Below, in pieces: positions 28,763-36,368 of a stretch of DNA of 59,557 bases (position 1 is its first letter; every line of letters begins with the position of its first letter). Location of the stretch: NCBI RefSeq assembly GCF_000341265.1, contig NZ_ANAE01000205.1:1-59557 (forward strand), read 5' to 3'. Both the position numbers and the translations under genes were made by a program. This DNA comes from Nocardiopsis prasina DSM 43845. Lineage in GTDB: Bacteria; Actinomycetota; Actinomycetes; Streptosporangiales; Streptosporangiaceae. A model generated the notes under the pieces. The model was not told where the DNA came from. It worked only from the letters and a program-made list of their open reading frames with translations, and made no database searches.

Positions 28763-29359
28763 CTACTTCTGGGAGCCCTCACCGGAGCCGGGGCGGTTGC
28801 GCGAACGCACCACCACGAGCACGACCGCGCCGATCGCGGCGACGGCCACGACGACACCGACCAGGACCATCAGCGGGGAGGTCCCGCCCTCCTCGGCGGC
28901 GGTCTCCTCGGCCGCGGGTGCCTCGGTGACGGTCTCCTCGGGGGCCTCCTCCTCGGGCTCCTCCGGGGCGGCGGCCGCGACGGCCTCCTCGGACAGCGAG
29001 AAGCTCAGGGTGTCCTGGATGGGGTGACCGTCCGAGGAGACCACCCGGTACGAGATGCCGTACTCGCCCTCTTCGGTGGGCGGCGTGAGGGCGACGGACA
29101 CGTCGGTGCCGTCGAAGGTCAGCTCGCCCTCCTGGATCTCCGCGCCCTCGGGGCTGGTCACGACGATGGCGCTGCCACTGCCGCCGGCCATCGGGGCGTT
29201 GTTGAAGGTCAGCGTGACCTCCTCGGGGACGGTGTCCAGGGTGACGCCGTCCTCCGGGTCGGAGGCGATCAGCACGTCGTGGGCGAAGGCGGGGGCGGGG
29301 GCCAGCAGCAGCGCGGCGGCGAAGGGGGCGACCAGGGCCGCGGTACGGATTCTTCTCAT
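28763..29359 (-). CDS. CopC-domain copper-binding protein with C-terminal membrane anchor
   Basis: A protein of 198 residues. The signal peptide runs 1-26 and ends in APAFA, so the mature chain begins with His27, the N-terminal copper ligand typical of CopC. The CopC beta-barrel (27-118) includes LIASDPEDGV, EVTLTFNNAP and VVSSDGHPIQDTLSF, whose Asp/His complete the Cu(II) site. An acidic Ala/Glu-rich linker leads to one membrane segment (about 165-188). It probably holds copper outside the membrane for delivery or uptake. It is downstream of a small membrane protein gene on the same strand, probably one operon. Confidence 0.9.
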   Translation of the reverse strand: MRRIRTAALVAPFAAALLLAPAPAFAHDVLIASDPEDGVTLDTVPEEVTLTFNNAPMAGGSGSAIVVTSPEGAEIQEGELTFDGTDVSVALTPPTEEGEYGISYRVVSSDGHPIQDTLSFSLSEEAVAAAAPEEPEEEAPEETVTEAPAAEETAAEEGGTSPLMVLVGVVVAVAAIGAVVLVVVRSRNRPGSGEGSQK

Positions 29360-29470
29360 GATCTTCTCTCAGGCCGTTCGGGTGCGGTTCGCGCCCGGCG
29401 GGCACGGGTCGGGGACCGGTGCTCGTCCGGGGCTCTTCTGGGGGACCGCCTCGACCGCCGGAGCCTGGGG

Positions 29471-30037
29471 CTACGGGGCCGTGCGGAACGCGGGCGAACC
29501 GGGAGGCCCGCGGGGACCGTGCGTCGACGGCTCTGGGGAAGGCGGCGCGAGGGCCGGGGGCGCGACGAACGCGACCCCGGACTCCACGGGTGTGAGGTCG
29601 GGCAGGCGCGGCGGCCGCGGGAGGGCCCGGGAGACGGCGGAGGCGAGGAACCAGAGCGCGGACTCGCCGTGGGACAGCAGCGCGGAGGCGAGCAGGGCCG
29701 CCCACAGGTGGGCGAACAGCATCCCCGGCGCCAGTCCGAGGGCGGCGGAGCCGTGCCCGGCGTGCTCGACCTGGACGGTCCCGGGTCCTGACAGCTGGAG
29801 GATCAGGTGCAGGGCGACCTGTGCGAGGGCCATCACGGCGAAGATGTCGCCGAAGCCCCGCATGATCCCGGTGAACCGCCAGAGGAGACCGAACAGGAAC
29901 GCCGTGGCCAGGAGGAACCCCCAGGCCCCGGCGGGGCTGTCGGCCCCGACGTTGTGGCCCACCCAGGCAATGCCCGTGCACGCACCGGCGAGGAGCGCCG
30001 TGCGTGTGAGGCGGAGCGTGCCGTGAGCGGGTCGCAC
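29471..30037 (-). CDS. Small polytopic membrane protein linked to CopC
   Basis: A protein of 188 residues with about four membrane segments (around 8-30, 38-55, 65-85, 105-125) and a Pro-rich cytoplasmic tail. Possible metal ligands are scattered histidines (VGHNVGAD, VEHAGHGSAA). I do not recognise a named family; position before the CopC-like gene suggests a copper-related role. GTG 30037 is chosen because TAGGTT lies 7 nt upstream on the same strand, fitting a leaderless transcript. An in-frame ATG at 30073 has no supporting signal. Confidence 0.7.
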   Translation of the reverse strand: MRPAHGTLRLTRTALLAGACTGIAWVGHNVGADSPAGAWGFLLATAFLFGLLWRFTGIMRGFGDIFAVMALAQVALHLILQLSGPGTVQVEHAGHGSAALGLAPGMLFAHLWAALLASALLSHGESALWFLASAVSRALPRPPRLPDLTPVESGVAFVAPPALAPPSPEPSTHGPRGPPGSPAFRTAP

Positions 30038-30131
30038 GATAGTGAACCTAGGCCGTGCCACAGGGGCCCGCAAGGCCTCCGGACGTGAGAACGCGCTCGA
30101 ACGTCTCGGAGCGGGGCCCGGTGGCAGAAGT

Positions 30132-30167
30132 GAGCCGCCGGACGCGAACCCTCGCGTCCGGCGGCTC
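30132..30167. terminator. Perfect 15-bp hairpin downstream of the WhiB gene
   Basis: GAGCCGCCGGACGCG (30132-30146) pairs perfectly with CGCGTCCGGCGGCTC (30153-30167) around a 6-nt loop. It lies 8 nt beyond the WhiB stop on the minus strand. Confidence 0.8.
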
Positions 30168-30175
30168 CACCTCGC

Positions 30176-30439
30176 CTAACCCGCCGGGACCAGCTCGCGA
30201 CGCATGTAGCGACGCTGCTCGGGGGTGGTGCCACCCCAGACTCCGTGAGCCTCCCCGGCGCGCAGTGCCCACCGCAGACATTCCGGGCGAACAGTACAGC
30301 TGCGGCAGACGTCCAGGGCCTGCTCCGTGTCGGTGCGGCCGATCCCGGTGCTGCTCACCGGGAAGAAGATCTCGGGGTCGTACGAGCGGCAGTTCCCCTG
30401 CTCGACCCAGTCCTCGCTGTCGTGGTACAGGCGGTTCAC
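30176..30439 (-). CDS. WhiB-family iron-sulfur transcriptional regulator
   Basis: A protein of 87 residues. The four cluster cysteines are Cys17, Cys45, Cys48 and Cys54 (CRSC spacing typical of Wbl proteins), followed by the beta-turn HGVWGGTTPEQRR and a short basic tail. Wbl proteins carry a [4Fe-4S] cluster, bind the primary sigma factor, and are restricted to actinobacteria and their phages. Which paralogue this is cannot be told by eye; the sequence between the first Cys and CRSC (PEIFFPVSSTGIG) resembles the WhiB1/WblE branch. It is transcribed from a promoter region that contains paired GTACTACA motifs. Confidence 0.93.
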   Translation of the reverse strand: MNRLYHDSEDWVEQGNCRSYDPEIFFPVSSTGIGRTDTEQALDVCRSCTVRPECLRWALRAGEAHGVWGGTTPEQRRYMRRELVPAG

Positions 30440-30567
30440 GGACGCCTCCGATCCCTGGTCAGTGGTCCTCGCCGTGTTCCCACGGCGGGGGCGACGAAGT
30501 TCGAGTCCGCACTGCCGTCCCGGGGGTGCCGGACCCGCATGGGCTGCGGCGAAGCGGTGCGACTAAT

Positions 30568-30594
30568 TGTAGTACTACATGAGGTCGTACTACA
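30568..30594. promoter_or_regulatory. TGTAGTAC-N11-GTACTACA inverted repeat upstream of the WhiB gene
   Basis: Arms 30568-30575 and 30587-30594 are perfect complements. The left arm extends to the 10-bp palindrome GTAGTACTAC (30569-30578), and GTACTACA occurs twice as a direct repeat (30572, 30587). It lies about 130 bp upstream of the WhiB start. TGTAGTA/TACTACA half-sites are reminiscent of BlaI/MecI-type operators, but the assignment is uncertain. Confidence 0.5.
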
Positions 30595-30862
30595 CAGAGT
30601 CTGATGGAAAGTCGGAGATTCATCAAGGACGTACGACGGTGGTCCCGGTCTCCACCGGTCGGTCGGGGTCGGGCGGAAGGGCGGTTCGCGGGGGTTCGTC
30701 CGACGTCTGGAAACCGAAGGAAATTCCTGCGTACAAGTGGTTCCGACGGGTGTCACGCGTAACGTGTGACGTGCGTGGCGCGTCACCCAGGGCGATATGT
30801 CGCGAGCTTTCCACCGAATTGATGTGACTTAACGCACGCTTAATATTCGTCGTGGAGGCTCT

Positions 30863-31033
30863 ATGTTTGACCCTGACGGTTGCCGACCACCCGCCCGCGA
30901 GTCACCTCCCACCTCGCGCGACGCCGGTCCGCCCTGGGGGCCGAAGCCCCTGATAGACAGGGCGTGGACGGGCGGCTCGGCCGCTACCCAGCGTCACCTG
31001 GGAGCCCCGTCCAAGGCGGAATCAAGCTGCTAA
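30863..31033 (+). CDS. Doubtful small ORF, 56 residues
   Basis: ATG with GTGGAGG five nt upstream opens a 56-codon frame (MFDPDGCRPPARESPP at the start, ESSC at the end). Third-position G+C is lower than in clear genes of the window, and the frame coincides with a segment that can fold into several hairpins. It could be a leader peptide for the ectoine operon, an unrelated small protein, or chance. No similarity recognised. Confidence 0.25.
   Translation: MFDPDGCRPPARESPPTSRDAGPPWGPKPLIDRAWTGGSAATQRHLGAPSKAESSC
30932..31012 (+). ncRNA. Candidate structured RNA segment upstream of ectA
   Basis: Two adjacent structures can be drawn. The first is CCCTG (30932-30936) with CAGGG (30958-30962), enclosing GGGGC-CGAA-GCCCC (30937-30950). 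The second is GGACGGG (30966-30972) with CCCGTCC (31006-31012), which allows an internal CCCAG-N6-CTGGG hairpin (30987-31002) and a short CGG/CCG hairpin (30973-30983), giving a three-way junction. It resembles no riboswitch consensus I know. Hairpins arise easily in GC-rich DNA, so confidence is limited. Confidence 0.35.
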
Positions 31034-31180
31034 ATAAACGAGCCCTACCCATTGGTAAGCCTCCCAAACATCTGCGCGGAATCTCGCCGAAACTCCTTTG
31101 ACCTTCTTTCGCTAAGTTCGATCGACGTGCCACATCAACGAACGAACCTCCAAGCACGCGACCGAATCGAAGGTGGGGCT

Positions 31181-31726
31181 GTGAGCTCCGAGACCACGGA
31201 GGCCGCGGGCCGTGAGGACGTGCGCCTCTCGCACCCCTCTCCGGAGGACGGGCCGCACATGTGGCGGTTGGCCGGCGACACGGGGATGGACGTGAACTCC
31301 CCGTACGCCTACACGCTCTGGTGCCGGGACTTCGCCACGACCAGCGTCGTGGCACGGGACGCCGACGGCCGGATGGCGGCCTACGTCACCGGCTACGTCC
31401 GTCCCGACAGCCCGGACACGTACTTCCTCTGGCAGGTGGCCGTCGGCTCCGAGTACCGGGGTCAGCGGCTGGCCCGCCGGATGCTCGACTTCATCGGCGA
31501 ACGCCTCGCCGAACAGGGCCTGCGCTACCTCGAAGCGACCGTCACCCCCGACAACGAGGCCTCACGGGCGCTCTTCTCCTCGTTCGCGCGGAGCCTGGGT
31601 GCCGAGGCCGTGTGGAGCCCGCTCTTCGGCTCGGAGCACTTCCCGAAGGACGGCGAAGGGCCCCACGACCCCGAGGATCTCGTGCGCATCGGGCCCATCG
31701 GCGCGCACTCCGACACCGACGACTGA
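31181..31726 (+). CDS. ectA: L-2,4-diaminobutyrate N-acetyltransferase
   Basis: A GNAT-fold protein of 181 residues catalysing the second step of ectoine synthesis: acetyl-CoA plus diaminobutyrate gives N-gamma-acetyldiaminobutyrate. The N-terminal part has the EctA signature DVNSPYAYTLWCRDFATTS; the acetyl-CoA loop is VGSEYRGQRLARRML, and EATVTPDNEASRALFSSFAR follows. It is first in the ectABC order. The start is GTG 31181 with AAGGTGGGG upstream; an in-frame codon at 31052 would add a leader not seen in the family. Expression is expected to respond to osmotic stress. Confidence 0.95.
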   Translation: MSSETTEAAGREDVRLSHPSPEDGPHMWRLAGDTGMDVNSPYAYTLWCRDFATTSVVARDADGRMAAYVTGYVRPDSPDTYFLWQVAVGSEYRGQRLARRMLDFIGERLAEQGLRYLEATVTPDNEASRALFSSFARSLGAEAVWSPLFGSEHFPKDGEGPHDPEDLVRIGPIGAHSDTDD

Positions 31727-31817
31727 CCGTCCGTCCCGGATCGACCCCGATCCCGACCCGCCCTCGTCCCAAGCCCTGAGCCCACGAAGTTGGGGAAAGG
31801 AACCAAGGAACATCACG

Positions 31818-33086
31818 ATGGAGACCTTCCAGCGCCTCGAGTCCGAAGTCCGCGGATACTGCCGGAACTGGCCTGTCGTCTTCGACAAGGCGGTCGGCAG
31901 CCACGTCCACGACGAGACCGGCCGCCCGTACCTGGACTTCTTCGCCGGGGCCGGATCGCTCAACTACGGGCACAACAACCCCGAGTTGAAGACCTCGCTC
32001 ATCGAGTACCTGACCGACGACCGGATCGTCCACAGCCTCGACGCCTACAGCGTGGCCAAACGCGAGTTCCTGAAGACCTTCGAGGACGTCATCCTCAAAC
32101 CCCGGAACCTGGACTACAAGGTCCAGTTCCCCGGCCCGGCGGGAAACAACGCGGTCGAGGCCGCGCTCAAGCTGGCCCGTAAGTACACCGGTCGCCAGAC
32201 GATCATCAACTTCACCAACGGCTTCCACGGCATGACCCTGGGCGCCCTCGCTGTCACCGGTAACTCCATGAAGCGCGGCGGCGCCGGCGTGCCGCTCGAC
32301 CACGTGGCCACCATGCCGTTCGACAACTACCTCGACGGGAAGACCCCGGACTTCCTGTGGCTGCGCACCCTCCTGGAGGACAGCGGAAGCGGTCTGGACG
32401 CCCCGGCGGCCGTGATCGTCGAGGCCATCCAGGGTGAGGGCGGCATCAACGTGGCCAGTGCCCCCTGGCTGCGGGGCCTGTCCGAGCTCTGCCAGGAGTA
32501 CGGCATCCTGCTGATCCTGGACGACATCCAGATGGGCTGCGGCCGTACCGGCAAGTTCTTCAGCTTCGAAGAGGCCGGCATCACCCCGGACATCGTCACC
32601 CTGTCCAAGTCCATCAGCGGTTACGGCCTCCCGATGGCGCTCACGCTGTTCAAGCGCGAGCTGGACGTCTGGGAGCCGGGCGAGCACAACGGCACCTTCC
32701 GCGGCTTCAACCCGGCCATGGTCACCGGTACCGAGGCGCTGCGCCGCTTCTGGTCCGACGACACCTTCGCCCAGGCCACCCTCGCCAAGGGCGAGCTGGT
32801 CGAGGCGCGCCTCGCCGAGATGGCGGAGGAGCACTCCGACTTCGGAGCCCACGTGCGCGGTCGCGGCCTGGCCCGCGGTCTGGCCTTCGACGCCGAGGGC
32901 GGCATCGCCAAGAAGGTCGCCGCCGGGTGCTTCGACCGCGGTCTGCTCCTGGAGACCTCCGGCCCCGAGGACGAGGTCGCCAAGCTGCTCCCGCCGCTCA
33001 CCACGACGGAGGAGGAGCTGACCGCGGGGCTGGACATCATGGCCGACGCCGTCCGCGAGGCGGTCAAGGTCCCCCAGACCGCCTAG
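31818..33086 (+). CDS. ectB: Diaminobutyrate-2-oxoglutarate transaminase
   Basis: A class III PLP-dependent aminotransferase of 422 residues, the usual EctB length. It converts aspartate-beta-semialdehyde and glutamate to diaminobutyrate, the first step toward ectoine. Visible motifs: GAGSLNYGHNNPELK near the N-terminus, NFTNGFHGMTLGALAVTGN, the PLP Asp in LLILDDIQMGCGRTG, and the Schiff-base Lys264 in TLSKSISGYG. ATG start 91 nt after ectA; the ribosome site is weak (CCAAGGAACATCACG). Cytoplasmic. Confidence 0.96.
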   Translation: METFQRLESEVRGYCRNWPVVFDKAVGSHVHDETGRPYLDFFAGAGSLNYGHNNPELKTSLIEYLTDDRIVHSLDAYSVAKREFLKTFEDVILKPRNLDYKVQFPGPAGNNAVEAALKLARKYTGRQTIINFTNGFHGMTLGALAVTGNSMKRGGAGVPLDHVATMPFDNYLDGKTPDFLWLRTLLEDSGSGLDAPAAVIVEAIQGEGGINVASAPWLRGLSELCQEYGILLILDDIQMGCGRTGKFFSFEEAGITPDIVTLSKSISGYGLPMALTLFKRELDVWEPGEHNGTFRGFNPAMVTGTEALRRFWSDDTFAQATLAKGELVEARLAEMAEEHSDFGAHVRGRGLARGLAFDAEGGIAKKVAAGCFDRGLLLETSGPEDEVAKLLPPLTTTEEELTAGLDIMADAVREAVKVPQTA

Positions 33087-33093
33087 TACGCGA

Positions 33094-33121
33094 CACGCCG
33101 GTGCCGTTTCGGACCGGCGTG
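33094..33121 (+). other. Hairpin between ectB and ectC
   Basis: CACGCCGGT (33094-33102) and ACCGGCGTG (33113-33121) are perfect 9-bp complements around a 10-nt loop containing TTT. It begins 8 nt after the ectB stop, in an unusually long 147-bp intra-operon gap. It may stabilise or partly terminate the ectAB message, making ectC expression separate. Confidence 0.5.
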
Positions 33122-33233
33122 CCCACCGAATCCGGCGCGGGGCCGGCCAGTACCTCTACCCGGGGTGACGGTCGGCCCCGTACCGTGTACCACCAGCGCA
33201 CACAGCGCGCATCAGAGCGTGAAGGAGACACAA

Positions 33234-33635
33234 GTGATCGTTCGCAGTATGGACGAGGTCAACGACACCGACGCTGACATCAAGACCGAGAACTGGCGCA
33301 GTCGTCGGATCGTCCTGGCCAAGGAGAAGGTCGGCTTCTCCTTCCACGAGACCGTCCTTTACGCGGGCACCGAGTCGACGTTCTGGTACGCCAACCACAT
33401 CGAGCTCGTGCACTGCATCGAGGGCGAGGCCGAGCTGACCAACGAGGAGACGGGGGAGAAGCACATCATCACCCCGGGCACCCTCTACCTGCTCAACGGC
33501 CACGAGAAGCACACGGTCCGCCCGAAGACCGACTTCCGCGTGCTGTGCGTCTTCAACCCGCCGGTCACCGGCCGCGAGGTCCACGACGAGAACGGCGTCT
33601 ACCCGCTGGTCGTCGAGGAGGACGTCAACGCCTAG
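33234..33635 (+). CDS. ectC: L-ectoine synthase
   Basis: A cupin of 133 residues, the family length. It closes N-gamma-acetyldiaminobutyrate to ectoine with loss of water. Recognisable segments: MIVRS-type start (here GTG), [42 protein letters not shown] with the metal-binding residues, [18 protein letters not shown] and [26 protein letters not shown] lies 6 nt before the GTG. No ectD (ectoine hydroxylase) follows; a terminator does. Confidence 0.96.
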   Translation: MIVRSMDEVNDTDADIKTENWRSRRIVLAKEKVGFSFHETVLYAGTESTFWYANHIELVHCIEGEAELTNEETGEKHIITPGTLYLLNGHEKHTVRPKTDFRVLCVFNPPVTGREVHDENGVYPLVVEEDVNA

Positions 33636-33665
33636 TCCCACAGGGAAGCGTTGAGCCAACGCGGG

Positions 33666-33703
33666 GCGGGGTCCGGTGGTCCGGACCCCGCTCTCGTGTT
33701 TTC
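33666..33703 (+). terminator. Rho-independent-type terminator after ectC
   Basis: GCGGGGTCCG and CGGACCCCGC form a perfect 10-bp stem with a 6-nt loop, followed by TCTCGTGTTTTC. This separates the biosynthetic genes from the uptake genes. Confidence 0.8.
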
Positions 33704-33780
33704 AGGGGTAGGAACCCCTCGGTAACGGGCATAAGAACCCATAGTCACGAACCACAGGTGGCCAGCTCGGAGGGAGTACG

Positions 33781-33799
33781 TCGTCGGGTCACCCGACGA
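33781..33799. promoter_or_regulatory. 19-bp palindrome upstream of ehuB, candidate operator
   Basis: TCGTCGGGT-C-ACCCGACGA: perfect 9-bp arms with a one-base centre, about 240 bp before the ehuB start. No regulator gene is adjacent. Confidence 0.5.
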
Positions 33800-34035
33800 A
33801 CAGGGACTCATAACCAGTGCATAACGGACCAATCGGGTTCAGTTACTGCATCTCGGGCTCGGGGAGGGAGACCCCGTACCAGCGCCGTCGTCCCGAGCAC
33901 CCGGGCAACGGTCACGACCGCGGCCACCGAGCCGCGGACCCCGCCCACTTGAGGCGATCCAGCATCCGAACGCGTGAGGCCTCGCCCCGTCCTTCGGGCG
34001 AAGGCTCCGCACCCGCGAGTTTTCGAGGAGCAGTC

Positions 34036-34944
34036 GTGAAGAATCAGGTACCAGCGCGTCGGCGGGGAACCTGGGGACGTCGAGACGCGTTCCGCCTGGC
34101 CGGAGCCGGTGTCGCGGTGGCCGCCCTGGCTCCCTCGCTCGCGTCGTGCTCCAGGGTCAGCAGCGGTGCGTCCCTGGCCGACCTGCGCGAGCAGGGGTTC
34201 GTCCGGGTCGGCCTCGCCAACGAGATCCCCTTCGGGTTCGTTGACGGCTCCGGTGAGGCCGCGGGTCAGTCGCCCGCCGTCGCCAAGGCCGTCTTCGAGG
34301 AACTGGGGATCCCGGAGATCGTCGCCACCTCCACCAGCTGGGACGGCCTGATCCCGGGCCTCCAGAACGACCAGTTCGACGTCCTCGCCGCCGGTGTGTT
34401 CATCACCCCGGACCGGTGTCAGGAGGTCGCCTTCAGCGAGCCGACCGCCACCGCCCCCGAGGCCTTCATGGTCGCCAAGGGCAACCCCAAGGGCATCCAG
34501 CACTTCGAGGACATCGCCGCGGACCCGGACATCAGGCTGGCCGTGCTGAACGCCTCCGTGGAACAGAACTACGCCGAGTACTTCGGCGTCCCCGAGGGCC
34601 AGATGGAACTCATCCCGGACCAGACGACCGGCTTCGAGATGCTGGAGAACGGCCGCGTCGACGCCATCTCCATGCTGAAGGTCTCGCACGAGTACCTGCT
34701 GATGGAGCGCGGCGGTGACTTCGACGTCACCGAACCGTTCTACCCGGTCATGGACGGCAAGGAGGAGAAGGGCTGGGGCGGCCTCTGTCTGCGCCAGGGT
34801 GACGACGAGATGCTCGACGAGGTGAACCGGGTCATCGCCGAGTTCACCGAGAGCGGCCGCCTCCTCGAGCTCGGCGAGGAGTGGGGATTCACTGAGGACG
34901 ACCTGCCCGACGGCACGAGCACCGCCGAGCTCTGCGAGGGCTGA
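34036..34944 (+). CDS. ehuB: Ectoine/hydroxyectoine ABC transporter substrate-binding lipoprotein
   Basis: A protein of 302 residues. The N-terminus has twin arginines (GRRDAFRLAGAG, Arg15-Arg16), a hydrophobic stretch and a lipobox LASC with Cys38, so it is probably exported by Tat and lipid-anchored. The remainder is a family 3 solute-binding protein (GFVRVGLANEIPFGFVDGSG; DVLAAGVFITPDRCQEVAFS) matching EhuB. It captures ectoines outside the cell. GTG start with GAGGAG upstream. First gene of an ehuBCDA operon in the standard order. Confidence 0.93.
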   Translation: MKNQVPARRRGTWGRRDAFRLAGAGVAVAALAPSLASCSRVSSGASLADLREQGFVRVGLANEIPFGFVDGSGEAAGQSPAVAKAVFEELGIPEIVATSTSWDGLIPGLQNDQFDVLAAGVFITPDRCQEVAFSEPTATAPEAFMVAKGNPKGIQHFEDIAADPDIRLAVLNASVEQNYAEYFGVPEGQMELIPDQTTGFEMLENGRVDAISMLKVSHEYLLMERGGDFDVTEPFYPVMDGKEEKGWGGLCLRQGDDEMLDEVNRVIAEFTESGRLLELGEEWGFTEDDLPDGTSTAELCEG

Positions 34945-34950
34945 TCCAGC

Positions 34951-35679
34951 GTGGAGTTCCTGCAAGCACAGCTACCCCGCTACCTCGACGGTGCCTGGAT
35001 CACACTCCAGCTCACCTTCGGGGGGGCCGTTCTGGCCTTCGTCTTAGCCATGGTCTTCGGGATCATGGGCACCGTACGGTCCTGGCTCCTGCGCGCGATC
35101 ACCACTGTCTACGTGGAGGTCTTCCGGGGGATCGCCGCTCTCGTGGTGATGTTCTGGTTCGTCTTCGCGGTCCCTGACATGACCGGTTTCGAGCTGGAGC
35201 CGATGTTCGCCGCGATCCTCGCGCTCGGCCTGAACGTCGGTGCCTACGGCGCCGAGGTCGTGCGAGCCGCGCTCAACGCGGTGCCCAGGGCCCAGGTCGA
35301 GGCCACCGTCGCGCTGAACCTCTCCTGGTTCCAGCGCATGCGCCTGGTTGTCGTGCCACAGGCGTGGGCGCAGATGCTGCCCACGTTCGGCAACCTGATC
35401 ATCGAGCTGATGAAGGCGACCGCCGTGGTGTACATGGTCGGCATCCTCGACCTCACCGCCGTCGCCCGTGAGGTGCGCAGCGGTACGGGCGAGACGTTGG
35501 CCGCGTTCGCGATCGCGTTCGTCATCTACTACCTGATCGCGCAGGTGCTGATCTTCGGTATGCGACTGCTCGAGCGCCGCGCCAACCAGAAGCTGGGCCG
35601 TACCCCGCCGTCCGGCGGCGGGATCATGAGCCTGCTCCGGCCCCCGTCGGTCGGTACCCAGGTGGGGGTGGCCAAGTAA
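34951..35679 (+). CDS. ehuC: Ectoine ABC transporter permease EhuC
   Basis: A 242-residue inner-membrane permease of the HisMQ type with about five membrane segments. It has the EAA-like loop ATVALNLSWFQRMRLVVVPQAW that contacts the ATPase. The N-terminus WITLQLTFGGAVLAFVLAMV is typical of polar amino-acid transporter permeases. GTG start 6 nt after ehuB with GAGGG upstream; its TAA overlaps the next ATG by one base. Pairs with EhuD. Confidence 0.92.
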   Translation: MEFLQAQLPRYLDGAWITLQLTFGGAVLAFVLAMVFGIMGTVRSWLLRAITTVYVEVFRGIAALVVMFWFVFAVPDMTGFELEPMFAAILALGLNVGAYGAEVVRAALNAVPRAQVEATVALNLSWFQRMRLVVVPQAWAQMLPTFGNLIIELMKATAVVYMVGILDLTAVAREVRSGTGETLAAFAIAFVIYYLIAQVLIFGMRLLERRANQKLGRTPPSGGGIMSLLRPPSVGTQVGVAK

Positions 35680-36368
35680 TGAACAACGATTCCACGCCCA
35701 TGATCTGGGACTTCGCCTTCACCTTCGAGGTCATGCCGAGCCTGCTCCAGGGCCTGCTGGTGACGATCCAGCTCACGCTGATCGGCTACAGCATCGCCCT
35801 GACCCTGGGCCTGCTGATCGCGGTCGTGCGACGGGTCCCGTACGTCGGTCCCGTCGTGCACTTCGTCATGGAGTTCATCCGGACCACACCGCTGATCATC
35901 CAGCTGGTGTTCGTCTTCTTCCTGCTGCCGGCGAGCTACGCACTGCCGGTGTTCGGCCCGGTCCCCATCACCGCGTTCACCGTCGGTGTGGTGGTCCTCG
36001 GCATCCACTACGCGGCCTACACCGCCGAGGTGTACCGCTCGGGTATCGAGGGCGTGGCCAAGGGCCAGTGGGAGGCGGCCCGGGCCCTGAGCCTGCCGAC
36101 GACACGGACCTGGGGAGCGGTCGTACTGCCCCAGGCGATCCGCAAGGTCATCCCCGCTCTGGGCAACTACCTGATCTCCATGTTCAAGGACACGCCGCTG
36201 CTCTTCGCCATCGGTGTGGCGGAGCTGCTGACCAGGGCCCAGCGGGTCGGCAGCGAGAGTTTCCGGATGATGGAGGCCATCACGCTGGTCGGGCTCCTCT
36301 TCCTCCTGGTGAGCATCCCGTCCGCGATTGTGATTCGACGACTGGAGAAGCGATATGCCGCCGTCTGA
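35679..36368 (+). CDS. ehuD: Ectoine ABC transporter permease EhuD
   Basis: A 229-residue permease with about five membrane segments and the ATPase-contact loop ARALSLPTTRTWGAVVLPQAIR. GLLVTIQLTLIGYSIALTLG and EFIRTTPLIIQLVFVFF are typical of HisMQ-type permeases. Its start overlaps the ehuC stop by one base (TAATG) and its end overlaps ehuA by 14 bp, so the operon is tightly coupled. Confidence 0.92.
   Translation: MNNDSTPMIWDFAFTFEVMPSLLQGLLVTIQLTLIGYSIALTLGLLIAVVRRVPYVGPVVHFVMEFIRTTPLIIQLVFVFFLLPASYALPVFGPVPITAFTVGVVVLGIHYAAYTAEVYRSGIEGVAKGQWEAARALSLPTTRTWGAVVLPQAIRKVIPALGNYLISMFKDTPLLFAIGVAELLTRAQRVGSESFRMMEAITLVGLLFLLVSIPSAIVIRRLEKRYAAV

Larger units (their letters stand above)
30440..31180. 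other. Long control region between WhiB and ectA
   Basis: This 741-bp gap is lower in G+C than its surroundings at 30540-30870. It contains the WhiB-side operator-like repeat, one doubtful small ORF (30863-31033) and a strongly folded segment (30932-31012). Just before ectA are ATTGGTAAGCC and TTTGACC-like elements, of which neither gives a clean -35/-10 pair. The length is unusual for a promoter region. Confidence 0.5.
33636..34035 (+). promoter_or_regulatory. Control region of the ehu operon
   Basis: The 400 bp between ectC and ehuB hold the ectC terminator, then a lower-GC stretch (33700-33850) with repeated CATAAC/CATAAG words (33731, 33809, 33819). The perfect palindrome at 33781-33799 lies within it. 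No gene is supported; the upstream in-frame extension of ehuB from 33817 lacks a ribosome site. The ehu genes therefore probably have their own promoter. Confidence 0.5.

Noticed and set aside
33636..34035. ectD (ectoine hydroxylase) expected after ectC
   Set aside because: The region is too short, has no dioxygenase motifs, and holds a terminator and control region instead.
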